From Spiroplasma tabanidicola (GTDB lineage Bacteria > Bacillota_I > Bacilli_A > Mycoplasmatales > Mycoplasmataceae), in assembly GCF_009730595.1 (NCBI RefSeq), contig NZ_CP046276.1, positions 372,001 through 436,000 of the forward strand: a stretch of DNA of 64,000 bases, given 5' to 3'. Numbering within the stretch: position 1 is the first letter of the stretch; the number at the start of each line of letters is the position of its first letter. The notes below the pieces were generated by a model. The model searched no databases, was not told the origin of the DNA, and worked only from the letters and a program-made list of their open reading frames with translations. Positions 51,298-63,165 of the stretch are shown piece after piece. A program made the translations under genes and the position numbers.

Positions 51298-52134
51298 ATC
51301 AATTTTATTTGCAAAAAATGCAAATGTTTCTGCTCCAGTATGGCAAACTATTACATAAGGTAAACTTTCAACTAACCCAAGTTTTAAACCTTTTTCAACT
51401 ACCATATCTTTTACACTTTGTAACAGTTCTTTAGAACAATCTGAATATGCAATATCAACAACATACTCACCACTAGTTTCATTAATAATTTTTTCAATAA
51501 CCTTTGAAACTGCTTTTTTGAAAGTTCTAGTTTTATCTTCTTTATCAATAACTCCTTTGTACGATAAGATTGGTGTTATTTTAAGGATTTTTGCAAGACC
51601 AGCTGCAGCCTTAGTTATTCTTCCACCTCTAACAAGTTGATCTAGAGTTTTTGGAATGATATATCCTTTTATTTTTTTGTATTTTTCTTCAATTTTTTTA
51701 CAAATATCATTTGGTTTAACACCTCGATCAAGTAAATGATGCACTTCTTCTAATTGTCTTTTAATTAAAATACTTACTCCATTGTTATCGATAACATGAA
51801 CCCTTCCAGCATATCCGCCTTCAGAATCATTTGAAAACATTTTAAATGTATTGTATTGTCCAGAAAGTCCTTTTGAAATTAATAAACAAATTATTTCATC
51901 ATATTCTTTTAATAATTCATCTCATTTTGTTAACATATCCCCAGTGATAGTTTGTGATGTTCTTAAAACTTGTTTGGCATTTAGCTCATCATATTCTTTT
52001 TTTGTAAAATTTTGATCATCTTTTATAGAAGTACCATCCTCTTTTAAAATTACTAATGGTACTAAAAATGTATCTTTATATTTCGATAAGTCCTTGACTC
52101 CACAAGATGAGTCGATAATTATTGCTGTTTTCAT
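51292..52134 (-). CDS. DegV family fatty-acid-binding protein
   Basis: 280 aa. N-terminal IIDSSCGVKDLSKY is the DegV start motif; TSQTITGDMLTKW, KGLSGQYNTF and RGGRITKAAAGLAKILKITPIL are further family blocks. DegV proteins bind fatty acids and pass them to the fatty-acid kinase FakA. The start at 52134 has AAGAGGT. TGA at 51922 and in the middle is Trp. It is convergent to the lipoprotein, with the IS between them. Confidence 0.9.
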
Positions 52135-52192
52135 CTTTTACCTCTTTTATATATTTATTATACTTGCATATATTTTTTAATTTTAAATAACT

Positions 52193-53230
52193 CTATCTTT
52201 TAAAGTTATTTATAAAATTAAAAATTTTTTCTTTATATTCGTTTTCGTTTTTATGATAACAAGAAGAGTGTTTAGCATTTTTAAATATCATTAAATCACT
52301 TATCTTATTTTTTTCTTGTTGTATTTTTAAATTGTACATAACAATACTACAATTGTAAGTTATAAAATCATCTTTAAATCCATGAATAAATAATATTGGT
52401 AAATCCTTGAAATTTTCATATCCGTCAAACATGTTCATAGTTGAAATATCAGATTTTGCATAACTTTTAAAATTTCTTTTTATCCCCAAAGACATAAAAA
52501 ATCATGGTATTTTTAAATATTTTTTTAAAAAGAATCTTATTTGTATAATTGCTTCAATAAATGGACAATCAACAATAACTCAATCAACTTTATTTTTAAT
52601 ATAGTATTCTTTTGCAAATAATAAACTAGTTGATGCACCCATACTAACACCAATAATACCTATTTCACTTGGGTTATACTTTTGTTTAATTCATTTTATT
52701 AAAAAATCAAGTATTTTTGCATTTGTAACTCCAAAGTCACTTTTAAATCCATATGTGTTTCCATGAGCATAAGCATCAAAAGTTAAAATATTATAGCCTT
52801 TGTTGTAAAAAAAATTACAATTTCTTAAACCAATATATTTATTTCTCTTAAAACCATGTAATCCAATCACTCAATTATTTGAGTTTTTGTTTATTATTTT
52901 TAATGCACTAATAATATTGCCTTCCATTTTTAACTCAAATTCATTTATATCATTTTTATCTATTGCAAAATCTCTTATTCCTTTTATTTTTAAATCATAT
53001 ATTAATTGGTCTCAACTATTTAATTTAAAACCCTGTTTAGACAAACCAATTCTTTTATAATTGAATAAGTAAAAAATAAATAATTTTGAACATAAAAAAC
53101 TTAAAAAAAATACAATAGGAAAAAATAAAACCATTACAAACACTTTTAATGGGTTGTACATATACCGCTTTATAACTTTAAAAGCTTTTCTATAATTATT
53201 AATTTTGAGTTTATTATTGTTATTTTCCAT
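52193..53230 (-). CDS. Alpha/beta hydrolase with N-terminal membrane anchor
   Basis: 345 aa. One hydrophobic helix near residues 30-55 precedes the hydrolase fold. The nucleophile elbow is GVSMGAS (Ser near residue 195), with an oxyanion-type HGFKR loop upstream (LHGFKRNKY), an Asp in HGFKDDF and a His in FKNAKHSSC completing the triad. It probably acts on lipid or other esters at the membrane; substrate unknown. TGA codes Trp in NSWDQ, NNWVI, KWIKQ, DWVIV and PWFF. It lies upstream of degV in the same direction. Confidence 0.8.
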
Positions 53231-53352
53231 TTATATCTCCTGAATTAATTATAAGTAAATAAATCTTACCATTTTTTTATTCTATATAGCAAGATTAAAT
53301 TTGGAAAATTTTTTAAAGTATGATAAAATATAAACAAATAGGATGTGGTTGT

Positions 53353-53781
53353 ATGTTTATAAGGTTTGATGAGTGAGAAAGTTTCAAAAAAGATCTGCAA
53401 TTAGTTGTTGCACAATTAGAGTCAAAAAATGATTATGAAGTTCAAAGATATATTAGTAAAAACTGAAAGAATTTACCAATTTGTATTGATGTAGAACTTA
53501 AAAAAGGTTTAATTGATGATAAACGTCTTGGCGGAAGAAATATTGTAGTTTGTTTTGATTGTAAAAAAGAGATATTAGCTTTAAATGATGAAACAAAAGA
53601 TGAGATGTTTTATTTAAAAATTTATGAAGAGTTTGCTAAATTAATTAATTTAGATTTCAAATCCATTATTCATATTTCTCAAAAATGTAAAGCTTGCAAT
53701 GAATGAATTTGTGGTAGTGACTTTTGTGATTGCAAATGTTTTTTTGAAGAAAATGATTGTGAATGAATCATAAAGTTATAA
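53353..53781 (+). CDS. Small Cys-rich protein, unknown
   Basis: 142 aa. It is hidden by TGA-coded Trp (EWESF, NWKN, EWICG, EWIIK). Cysteines cluster in CFDCKKE near residue 75 and in CKACNEWICGSDFCDCKC plus NDCEW near the C-terminus, so metal (zinc or iron) binding is likely. No signal or membrane helix. I do not recognise the family. ATG follows GGATGTGG. Confidence 0.6.
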
Positions 53782-53810
53782 AAAAGTCTTATTAAGATTT
53801 TTTATTTTTT
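53779..53810 (+). terminator. Intrinsic terminator after Cys-rich gene
   Basis: AAAAAAGTCTTA / TAAGATTTTTT stem with one bulge and a T-rich tail. Confidence 0.7.
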
Positions 53811-53842
53811 GTTAAATTAGAGGTTTTATTTTTTTAAAGGTA

Positions 53843-53932
53843 TATAATAATTTTAATTGAATTTTGTAACGAACAAAGATTTGTAAAAATTTAATATATT
53901 AAGTATTTTTATTATTTAAAATACTTTTTTAT
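53843..53932 (+). promoter_or_regulatory. Promoter and leader hairpin before ABC exporters
   Basis: TATAAT (53843-53848) would begin a leader of about 95 nt. The leader contains AAGTATTTT/AAAATACTT (53901-53927) followed by TTTTT, a terminator-like hairpin just before the AAAGGAGAG ribosome site. This layout fits attenuation, but it could simply be a read-through stop from upstream. Confidence 0.45.
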
Positions 53933-53948
53933 GTAAAGGAGAGAAAAA

Positions 53949-55763
53949 ATGCAACAAATGCAATCTATAGAAGAAAGATTAAAATTCTTCTCAAAAGATA
54001 AATTTAAAAAATATGGCGTTGTTTTAAAAGAAGCTATCAAAGCTCATCCGAAATTATTTTCTTTATTTATCATCATTTCTACTTTAGATACAGTTTTATT
54101 TTCTGGAATGACCTTTATTGTTTCAAATTTAGTAAAAAGTATTACCAATACTGGAGGCCATTCTATTTTTGGAATGCCAGTTGAGTGATATCATTGAGTA
54201 ATAATTGGCGGAGTAATGGTTTTATCTTATATTGTAATTGAATACTTATTGAACTACACAAGTGGTATTTTTACAAGATTAACAGAGATTTTTATTAGGG
54301 TAAAATGTTTGAAAACTTTGACTGATGTTGATTTAAGTTTTTATTCTAAAAATCAAATTGGAAATATTATGACAAAAATTATCGGAGATTCTCAAGGAAT
54401 GGCTGATGGAATGAATGAGTTTCTTGTTAACTTGTCTTATATTGTATTAATGTTTACTTTAATAAATGTAATTATGTTTTCAATCAATTGAAAAATTGCT
54501 GCAATTTGTATTGGAATATTTTTAGTTATCTTTGTAATTTCATGAATTATATTTTTCAGATATCAAAAAGCTTTAATTAGATCAATTGATTTTAAGCAAA
54601 AAAATGATACAGATGATGTTGATAGATTGATGAATATAAGATTAATAAAATCAAGCGGAACAGAATTAAGTGAATATCAAAAAATTAAAGAGCAAAATAA
54701 AAAATATGGGCAAAAAATCAATAAAACTATTTGATTATCTACAATAATGATTATTTTTACAAACTTTTTTGGATGAATTCTACCCGGAATTATCACTTTA
54801 ACGATATTATTTACTTATAATAAAACTTTGCCAATTGCAGAAGTCTCAGCAATGATAATTTCATTTATTTCATGTATTTCTATACTAACTGGAGCTGTTT
54901 TTTTATTACCAGTAGTTTTAAGAGCTTTATCAAGAACAATGAATTGTAATTCTAGATTAGTGTTTATATATTCTCATAAAAGCTTATTAAAATATGTTCC
55001 TGAACCTACAAAAATTGATAAAATTGATTCAATTGAATTAAAAGGTGTAGAGTTTATTTACCCAGAAGCTCCTGGAAAATTAATAATGCCAGAAATTAAT
55101 TTAACTTTTGAAAAAGGAAAAAGTTATGCATTTGTAGGAGAAACAGGAAGTGGAAAATCTACTATCGCAAAATTATTGTTAAGATTTTATGATCCTTCAA
55201 AAGGAAGTGTTTTAATCAATGGTATTGATATTAGAGAAATTGATTTACCTTCATATTTAAGTCATGTAGGATATGTTGAACAAGAGCCGCAAATTTTATT
55301 TGGAACTGTAATGGACAACATTAGATATGGAAATTTTGATGCAACTGACGAAGAAGTTATTGCTGCTGCAAAAAAAGCACAGTTAAATAATTTTATATTA
55401 GGATTAGCAGACAAATATGACACTATTTTAGGAGAAAGAGGATTTATCCTTTCTGGTGGTCAAAAACAAAGACTAGTTATTGCTAGAATGTTTTTAAAAA
55501 ATCCTGAGTTATTAATTTTAGATGAAGCTACTAGTGCTTTAGATAACATTGTCGAAAAAGAAGTTCAAGCACAATTAGATAAATTGGTTGTTGGAAGAAC
55601 AACAATAGTAATCGCTCATAGACTTTCAACAATAAAAAATTGTGATCAAATTATTGTTTTAGGAAAAGATGCTGGTGGAATTATTGAAGTAGGTACTTTT
55701 GATGAATTGAAAAATTCAACAGGACACTTTGGTGAATTATATAAAGCCGGATTAATGAGTTAG
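53949..55763 (+). CDS. ABC exporter, fused membrane and ATPase domains (first of pair)
   Basis: 604 aa. Six helices in residues about 30-330 (ABC transporter type 1 fold), then the ATPase: Walker [10 protein letters not shown] (near residue 398), signature LSGGQKQRL, Walker [12 protein letters not shown], and a switch His in IAHRLST. All catalytic residues are present. There is no C39 peptidase domain at the N-terminus. It is likely to form a heterodimer with the next gene. TGA Trp codons recur. The substrate (drug, lipid or peptide) is unknown. Confidence 0.88.
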
Positions 55764-55774
55764 GAGGAAAGAAA

Positions 55775-57634
55775 ATGCCATATGAACAAGGTGCTAAATC
55801 CAAAATAATGGATAAAATAGTATCAGAAAAAAACCAAATTGGATATTTAAAAATGCTTTTTAAATATTTTAAAAAACATCCAATGGTTGGAATAACTATA
55901 TTTTTTCTTGCAGCCATTACTAGTTCGATTGCAGTTAGTCTTCCTTTGGTTATGCAAGAAATGATTACTGGATTGCAGAGTGAAAATCAAGCTTTAACTC
56001 ATCGATTTATAGTTTGAGATTTTGATTGAATGAAATGAATGTATTTACAAATTGGAATGTATTGTATTTTAGCTATAACTATTTTTTCTTTATACCTTTC
56101 AGTTGGAAAACTAGGAAAAAGAATTGAAATTCATTTAAGAAATCAAACAGTTAAAGCTTTATTGATGCAAGATATTTCTTACTATACCGATCAAAAAATT
56201 GGAGAAATTTTAACAAGAATCGCTCAAGATACTCAAATTATTGGTGAACAAACTCAAAATATTCCAACAATGGCTTTAATGGCTATATTTAACTTTGTTG
56301 GATCTGGAATTGTTTTATCAATAATTGATTGAAAACTTGGATTAATTTCATTTTCATTTGTTTTATTTGGTGTTTCATTTATTTTCTTATTTATGTCAAG
56401 AGTACAAAATAAAATGATGGAATTACGTACTGTTATTACTTATGTTAATGGGGATATAACAGATAGAATTGCTACAGTTAGACTTATTAAAGCGAGTGGT
56501 ACTGAAGAATATGAAAAAAATCGTTTTCAAGAAATACATAATCAATTTTATGATGTTGTAAAAATTTTTTTTAAACGATTTAGTTTAATATTAACAGCTG
56601 CATTTGTTGCTGTTATGGCTGTACAATTAATAATCTTTACTTGTGCTTATGCTTTTTATTCAAATGATCAACAAAGATTAATTGTTGTTGCAACTTCATT
56701 TGCATCAGGATTAGGTACAATGGTAAGTCCAATTTATCAAGTTTTGAGAATATCATTTGGATATTTGATGGCAAATCAATGTACAAAAAGAGTGCAATTA
56801 GTAATAACTTCAAAACCTCGTTTTGATCAACATTACTATGAAGGAACTGGTATAAACTTAGAACATATTGATGGAGATATTATTTTTGAAGATGTTAAAT
56901 TTGCTTATCCTGAAAAATTAGATCAAATTATTTTACCTAAATTTAATTTTAGATTTGAAAAAGGAAAAAGTTATGCTTTCGTTGGAGAAACTGGTAGTGG
57001 AAAATCAACAATTTCAAGACTACTTTTAAGGTTTTATGATCCTACAGAAGGAAGAGTCTTGATAAATGAAACTCAAGACTTAAAAAATTTAAGATTAAAA
57101 TCTTATTTAGATAGAGTTGGATATGTTGAACAAGAACCACAAATTATGTTTGGTACAGCAAAAGAAAATATTAAATACACAAATCCTGATGCAACAGATG
57201 AACAAGTAATTGCTGCTGCTAAAAAAGCTAATCTACATGATTTAATAATGACTTGACCAATGGGATACGAAACCATTCTAGGAGAACGTGGATTTATGTT
57301 ATCTGGAGGACAAAAACAAAGACTTGTTATTGCAAGAATGTTTTTAAAAAATCCAGAATTACTAATTTTAGATGAAGCAACTAGTGCTTTAGATAATGTT
57401 GTTGAAAAAGAAATTCAAAAAGAACTAGAAAAGTTAATGATTGGAAGAACAAGCGTTTCAATTGCACACAGACTTTCAACAATTAAAAACTGTGATCAAA
57501 TCATTGTGCTCGCTCCGGGACAAGGTGTTGTACAAACCGGAACTTATGATGAATTGAAAAAGCTGCCAGGACATTTTAAAAACTTGTATGATGCTGGACT
57601 TATGAAAGAAGATAAAAAACAAACAATATTATAA
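55775..57634 (+). CDS. ABC exporter, fused membrane and ATPase domains (second of pair)
   Basis: 619 aa. Same architecture as the preceding gene: six helices (about residues 40-330), then Walker [10 protein letters not shown], signature LSGGQKQRL and Walker [12 protein letters not shown]. The ATPase halves of the two proteins are very similar, which suggests a duplication. The gap is 11 nt with GGAGG, so they form one operon. Both ATPase sites look competent, unlike many heterodimers that have one dead site. Confidence 0.88.
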
Positions 57635-57678
57635 AATAGAATTAAAAAACTTATAAAGTTTTTTAATTCTATTTTTTG
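57634..57678 (+). terminator. Intrinsic terminator after ABC exporters
   Basis: AAAATAGAATTAAAAAACTT / AAGTTTTTTAATTCTATTTT stem of about 18 bp with an ATA-type loop, one of the longest in the window. Confidence 0.88.
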
Positions 57679-57788
57679 TCTTTATAAAAAAGTTTAATTT
57701 TTTTCATTCTTACTTGCATTATATTAAGAATAATGTTTATGTTTTCATTAATAGTTTAATAAAACTATTAATGAAAAAGAGATAAGTT

Positions 57789-58400
57789 TTGAAAAAACTT
57801 TTATTTGGATTAGTTAGCGCAACACTAGTTGCAAGTTTAACAACAACTGCATTAAGTTGTAATATAGTTGAAGTAGACAAAGAAGTAGAAGATAATGTTA
57901 CATATAAATTAAAAGCAAAAACAATAGTCTATATTTTTCTTATGCAAATGTTACAGAAAGCATGAAAAAATATATTGATAATAAATTAAGTGTTGATACA
58001 TTTAGAACAAAAAGAAAAAAACCATATCTTACAAGTTACTCACAAATAGGAGAAGTTGCTAAAGTAGTAGCTGAACAAAATGTTAAACCTGAGTTCAAAA
58101 AATATCTAGATTATAATAATAATTATGAATATGTTTTATTTTGTTTTCAATATGATGACATACAGCTACAATTGTTATAAGCTCATTTTTACAACATTAT
58201 AATTTAGCAAATAAACATATTTATTATTTATAAGATCTTCTGCTTGGTTAGATGTACATTTACAAACTGCTTTAAATATTTTTAAAAGTTAATAATACAA
58301 AAAAAATTATTGAAAAAAAGTATTTCCAGGTAAAAGAAGCAGAATTGATAAATGAATAATCGAACATATATAAAGAAATAAATGATTAATTGCAATAATA
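57789..58400 (+). pseudogene. Broken lipoprotein gene
   Basis: A TTG at 57789 (site AAGAGATAAG) begins a lipoprotein signal peptide: KKLLFGLVSATLVASLTT ending at the lipobox TALSC. The frame reaches a stop after about 65 codons; the continuation SYANVTESMKKYIDNKLSV is in another frame (57939-58180). Further scraps (KHIYYL, and NTKKIIEKKYFQVKEAEL around 58290-58350) follow in shifted frames. It is a degraded relative of the surface lipoproteins; an expressed short form cannot be excluded. Confidence 0.7.
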
Positions 58401-58493
58401 AACTCATATTTTTAGCGTTACTTCAAAATTAGGATAAAAATTTTTTTTATTTTATTATCGATTATTGAGTTAATTTATAAAAAAATTTAATGT

Positions 58494-58499
58494 TATAAT
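58494..58499 (+). promoter_or_regulatory. Probable -10 box for ffh
   Basis: TATAAT, 25 bases upstream of the ffh start, beside the AAAGGAG site. Confidence 0.5.
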
Positions 58500-58523
58500 A
58501 AACTTTGAAAAAGGAGATAAAAA

Positions 58524-59867
58524 ATGGGATTTGGAGATTTTTTAGCTGGCCGTTTTAAGAAAAGCATTGAAAAAAACTTAAAAAAAACAACTTTAAATGA
58601 AGAAAACATAAAAGAAGTATTAAGAGAAATTAGACTTGCTTTATTAGAAGCTGACGTTAACATTGAAGTTGTAAAGAAATTTATTAATAGAGTAGAAAAA
58701 AAAGCAGTTGGTGAATATATCCAACAAGGAGTTAGAGCTGATCAACAAATGGTTAAATTAGTTCATGAGGAATTAATTGATATTTTAGGTAAAGTAAATA
58801 CCCCTTTAGAAATTAACAAAAAACCATCAATTATATTGATGGCAGGACTACAAGGGGCTGGAAAAACAACAACTGTTGGTAAATTAGCTTGATTAATTCA
58901 AAAAAAATATAAGAAAAAAGTTTTAATGGTAGGATTAGATATTTATAGACCTGGTGCTATAAATCAATTAGTTGAATTAGGAACAAAAAATAACTTAAAT
59001 ACATTCGAAAAAGGAAAACAAGATCCCGTTAAAACTGCAAAACAAGCAGTTGATTATGCTCAAGAGAATGGTTTTGATGTAATAATATTGGACACTGCTG
59101 GTCGTTTACAAATTGATTCTCAATTAATGAAAGAATTAAAAGAAATAAGAAAAGCAGTATCTCCTAATGAAATATTATTAACAGTTGATGGTATGACCGG
59201 ACAAGATATAATAAATGTTAGTCAAGAGTTCGACTCTCAATTAAAGTTGAGCGGAGTTATTGTTACAAAACTTGATGGCGATTCTAGAGGGGGAGCTACT
59301 CTTTCGATAACTGATATTACAAGATTGCCAATTAAATTTATCGGAGAAGGTGAAGGAATAAGTGCGTTAGCAGAATTTCACCCAAAACGTATGGCTGATA
59401 GAATTCTTGGAATGGGTGATGTTGATACATTGTTTGAAAAAGCAGCTGACGTTGTTGATCAAAGAACAATGGAAAAAACAATGAAAAGAATGTTTGCCGG
59501 ACAATTTGACTTAGAAGATTTAAGAAACCAATTAGATCAATTATCTAAAATGGGAAATCTTGGAGGATTGATGAAAATGATGCCTGGAATGAATGGTAGG
59601 GTTTCGGAACAACAAATCGAACAAGCACAACATCGTTTATTTGTAGCAAATATATTAATGAGTTCAATGACAATGAAAGAACGTAGAGATCCAAGAGTTT
59701 TAAAAGCGCCAAATCGTAAAAAAAGAATATTAAAAGGTTGCGGAAGAACAGAAAAGGAATATAATGATTTATTAAATCAGTTTGATAAAGGTAAAAAACA
59801 GGTTTTAGATATGGCAAAACAACTTAAATCTGGAAGAATGCCAAATATGGGAGGGCTTAAATTTTAA
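58524..59867 (+). CDS. ffh: Signal recognition particle protein Ffh
   Basis: 447 aa GTPase. N domain (GFGDFLAGRFKKSIEKNLK), G domain with G1 GLQGAGKTTTVGKLA, DTAGR, TKLDGD and RPGAINQL, then the Met-rich M domain that binds SRP RNA and signal peptides (LGGLMKMMPGM, MKERRDPRVL). TGA at 58890 is Trp. It targets membrane and secreted proteins to FtsY. The SDR gene follows within six nt. Confidence 0.96.
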
Positions 59868-59872
59868 AGATT

Positions 59873-60592
59873 ATGAAAAAATTAGTTGTTATAACTGGTG
59901 CATCTGCTGGGATAGGGAAAGAATTAGCAATTAAATTTTCTCAAGAAGGATATCCTTTATTATTGCTTGCAAGAAGAGTGGAACTTATAGAAACTTTAAA
60001 ACTAGATAATGTTATTTGTAAATCAGTTGATGTAAGAAATTATGATGATTTTAAAGCCGCAATTGATGAAGCTGAAAAAAAATTTGGACCAGTTGATTGT
60101 TTAATAAATAACGCTGGAATAATGCCTTTGGATAAAGTTTATAATTTAGATTTAAAAATACAATATGATATGGTTGATATTAATATCAAAGGTGTTTTAA
60201 ATGGAATGAACATTGTTATTAATCAAATGAAAAATGTAAAAACAGGAACGATTATTAATGTAAGTAGTGTTGCTGGTAGATGAACAAGTGAGAATCGCGT
60301 TGTTTATAATGGAACAAAATTTGCAGTTCATGCAATTAGTGAGTCTGCAAGAAAAGAACTTGCTCCTTATAATGTTAGAATTTTGACAATCGCTCCAGCA
60401 TTAGTTGATACAGATTTAATTTCAACAACAACAAATGAAGATGTTTTAGAAAATTATCATAAATATAAAAAAGATTTAAAAGGTGGATTAACTGCTATTC
60501 AAGTTGCAGAAGTTATTTACTATGCATATTCTCTACCACAAAATGTTTCTTTAAAAGAGATAGTATTATCAGACACAAAACAAGTTATATAA
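59873..60592 (+). CDS. Short-chain dehydrogenase/reductase (YdfG-like)
   Basis: 239 aa NAD(P)-dependent oxidoreductase. Motifs: cofactor loop TGASAGIGKE (residues 8-17), NNAG, catalytic Ser in VSSVAGR, and Tyr-x3-Lys as YNGTK. The substrate is unknown; the sequence resembles serine/3-hydroxy acid dehydrogenases such as YdfG. The start has TTAAAGATT, weak for a ribosome site, so translation probably couples to ffh. Confidence 0.85.
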
Positions 60593-60619
60593 AAAAATAA
60601 GGTTTAATCCTTATTTTTT
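60591..60619. terminator. Bidirectional intrinsic terminator
   Basis: AAAAATAAGG / CCTTATTTTT stem with a TTTAAT loop between the SDR gene and the minus-strand gene, overlapping the latter's stop. Confidence 0.8.
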
Positions 60620-61561
60620 CTTTTTCTTGATTTCAGCAACAGTTTGTTTTGCTTTTTTAGTTTCTATTGCTTCAACTTTCTTTATTGCTTCATCTTCTTG
60701 TTTAATGGCAAGTAATTTTTTATTAGCTTCTTCAATAGATTTTTTAGTAAGTTCTACATCAATTCTACGTTTTTCTGCAGCTTTAATTTTATTTCATATT
60801 CCAGTTTTTAAGGCATCATTCATTAATAGTAATACAAGAATTGCTACATTAAATGAGTCATCTATTACTTTAGATACATGACGTTTTTCACGATCTGATA
60901 ATTCTGATGCTTTATAACTTTCTAATAATGATACTTCTTTAAAGTAATTTGTTGCAAATTCTACACCAAACTTTTGGTATACTAATGCTTCAGCTTCGCG
61001 TAAAAAGAAAGCTATATTATGGAATAATCTTAATTTAGTTTCAACATCTTGAGGTGTTGTTGCTCTAAATTGACTTATAATGTTGTTTAATCTATCATCA
61101 TGATATTGATTATCGATCTCTTCAATTAAAACTCTAGTTGAGTTACTTACAAGTTTTAAAACAGTTTTTTTATTAGCTGTATCTGTTTCTACAAACTTAT
61201 AATTCATTGCATTTATATATTTTTTTATTCTTAAAGGTAAGATATACATATCATAAGCTATGTATTCTGAATATCTTCATTTTCTTGCAACTATTTGAGT
61301 AACAATATTGTAAACAATTTCTAAAATTGTTAAATTTAAAACTCTCTCACTTATTTTAAATTCAAGTTTATTCAATCTTAACAATTGAAAGTATTCGTAT
61401 CCATAATATTCCATACTTATCATATTAAAGTATGTTTGTATTGATGAGTTATTCATAATCGCAGAATAAGAAAATTGAATATCAGGTACTAATGCATCAA
61501 TGATATTTTCAAACTGTGGTCTAAAATCGATTACAGATTGAAATTGTTTTTTTTCAGCCAT
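60611..61561 (-). CDS. Unknown helical protein with Lys-rich tail
   Basis: 316 aa; family unknown. Residues 1-260 are helical with no signal peptide (SVIDFRPQFENIIDALVPDI); hydrophobic patches occur but no clear membrane helix. The last 60 residues form a coiled coil ending in KKKKK. The start at 61561 is fixed by a TGGAGGAAAT site; an earlier ATG at 61651 lacks one and lies before it. TGA is Trp in RKWRY and GIWNKI. Confidence 0.55.
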
Positions 61562-61666
61562 ATTGTATTTCCTCCAAATATTAGATATATCTATTTTACC
61601 ATATAAATCTTTCAATTTTATCTTAAAATAGTATATGATATCAATCCACATAGAAAAGAGAATTAT

Positions 61667-62131
61667 ATGAAATTTTTAATATTATGTTTTAATAAAATTT
61701 CAAAAGAATACAAAGAAATATATGAATTTTATATAAATAAAATTAAAAAGTTTTGTAATATAGAAGTTATAGAAATTGAAGAAGAGTTTTTTAGTGATAG
61801 CAAAAAGAATATGAAAATAAATGAAGATAATTTAATAAAAAAACTTAAAAATTATAAAGATTTTGAGATGCATTTGTTAGAAATTAATACAAAGCAATAT
61901 GATTCCTTAAGTTTTTCGAAAATTGTTGAACAAAATAAAGATTTTAATAACGGAAAAATTGGTTTTATAATTGGACCTAGTGATGGTTTTAGTGTTGATT
62001 TTAAAAATAAAATTGCTAAAAAACTAAGTTTTGGGCTTTTAACAATGCCACATTTATTGGTAAGAATCATTCTATTAGAACAAATCTATCGTGCATTTAA
62101 AATTATAAGAAATGAGACATATCATAAATAA
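61667..62131 (+). CDS. rlmH: 23S rRNA (pseudouridine1915-N3)-methyltransferase RlmH
   Basis: 154 aa SPOUT-class enzyme, the normal length. The knot motif FIIGPSDGFS (residues about 101-110) and the C-terminal LTMPHLLVRIILLEQIYRA are typical. It is divergent from the preceding gene, with AAAAGAGAA upstream. Confidence 0.92.
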   Translation: MKFLILCFNKISKEYKEIYEFYINKIKKFCNIEVIEIEEEFFSDSKKNMKINEDNLIKKLKNYKDFEMHLLEINTKQYDSLSFSKIVEQNKDFNNGKIGFIIGPSDGFSVDFKNKIAKKLSFGLLTMPHLLVRIILLEQIYRAFKIIRNETYHK

Positions 62132-62211
62132 TTTTAAAATTATTTATAGAACTTTTAAAGTTTATTTATAATTAAAGAGTTAAAATATCATTAGTGAGGT
62201 ATATATATTTT

Positions 62212-63165
62212 ATGGAAAAAGCAAAATTCAATTGATTTCCAGGTCATATGAATAAAAGTATCAAAGAAATTGAAGAAAAAATACAAATAGTAGATTTGGT
62301 AATGGAAATAGTTGATGCAAGAGCACCTTTTTCAACACAAAACCCCTTACTAAGAAAGGTTTTATCAAAAAGACCTAGATTAATAGTATTATCAAAAAGT
62401 GATTTAGCAGACGAAGAAGTTACAAAAAATTGAATTAATTATTTTGAACAAAAAGGTGACCAAACATATTTGGTTAAAAATAAAACTCAAAATATTTATG
62501 ATGATCTTTTAAAATTAATTAATTTAATGACAAAAGAAAAGCAACAAAAAGACATTGCAAGAGGAATTGAAAAACCAAAATTAAATGTTTTAGTTGTAGG
62601 TATTCCAAATGTAGGAAAATCAACAACAATATTAAGATTATCAAAAGGAAAGCAAATTAAAACTGGAAATAAACCAGGAGTTACAAGAGGTATGCAAAGA
62701 ATTGTGATGTCGGAAAACATTACATTGATCGACACACCAGGAATATTACCTGCAAAATTTGAAAACGAAACAATTGCATGTAATTGTGCTGCAACTAATT
62801 CTATTAAAATTGAAGTTGTCCCAAAAGAAAGATTTGCAACAAAATTAATGAGATATATCTATAATAGTTATCCTTTATTAATTGAAGATAAATATAAGAT
62901 TTCAAAAAATGTATTAAGACCAATAAATTATGATGATACTTTTAAACTTTTTGAAGAGATTGCAAAAAGAAATAAGTTTGTAATTTTAGATGATATTGCT
63001 GATGTTGAAAAGGCTATAACTTTATTTATAAATGATCTTATAAGTAATAACCTAGGAAGAATATCATTTGAAAAACCAATCGAAATTGATAAAACAAGTT
63101 TAATTTCAATTGATAAAGAAGATATTGAAGATAGTGTAGAAAGCGATTTGACAGTAGAATGATAA
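62212..63165 (+). CDS. rbgA: Ribosome biogenesis GTPase RbgA (YlqF)
   Basis: 317 aa circularly permuted GTPase: the G4 motif (SKSDLAD) precedes the G1 loop GIPNVGKST and the G3 motif DTPG. It matures the 50S subunit. The N-terminal FPGHMNKSI and DARAPFSTQNP are family signatures. Reading TGA at 63160 as Trp gives TGATAA as the end, overlapping the rnhB ATG by seven bases. Confidence 0.93.

Noticed and set aside
53949-57634. ABC pair as the exporter for the double-glycine peptide
   Set aside because: Neither protein has the N-terminal C39 peptidase that such exporters need, and the genes are 45 kb apart.
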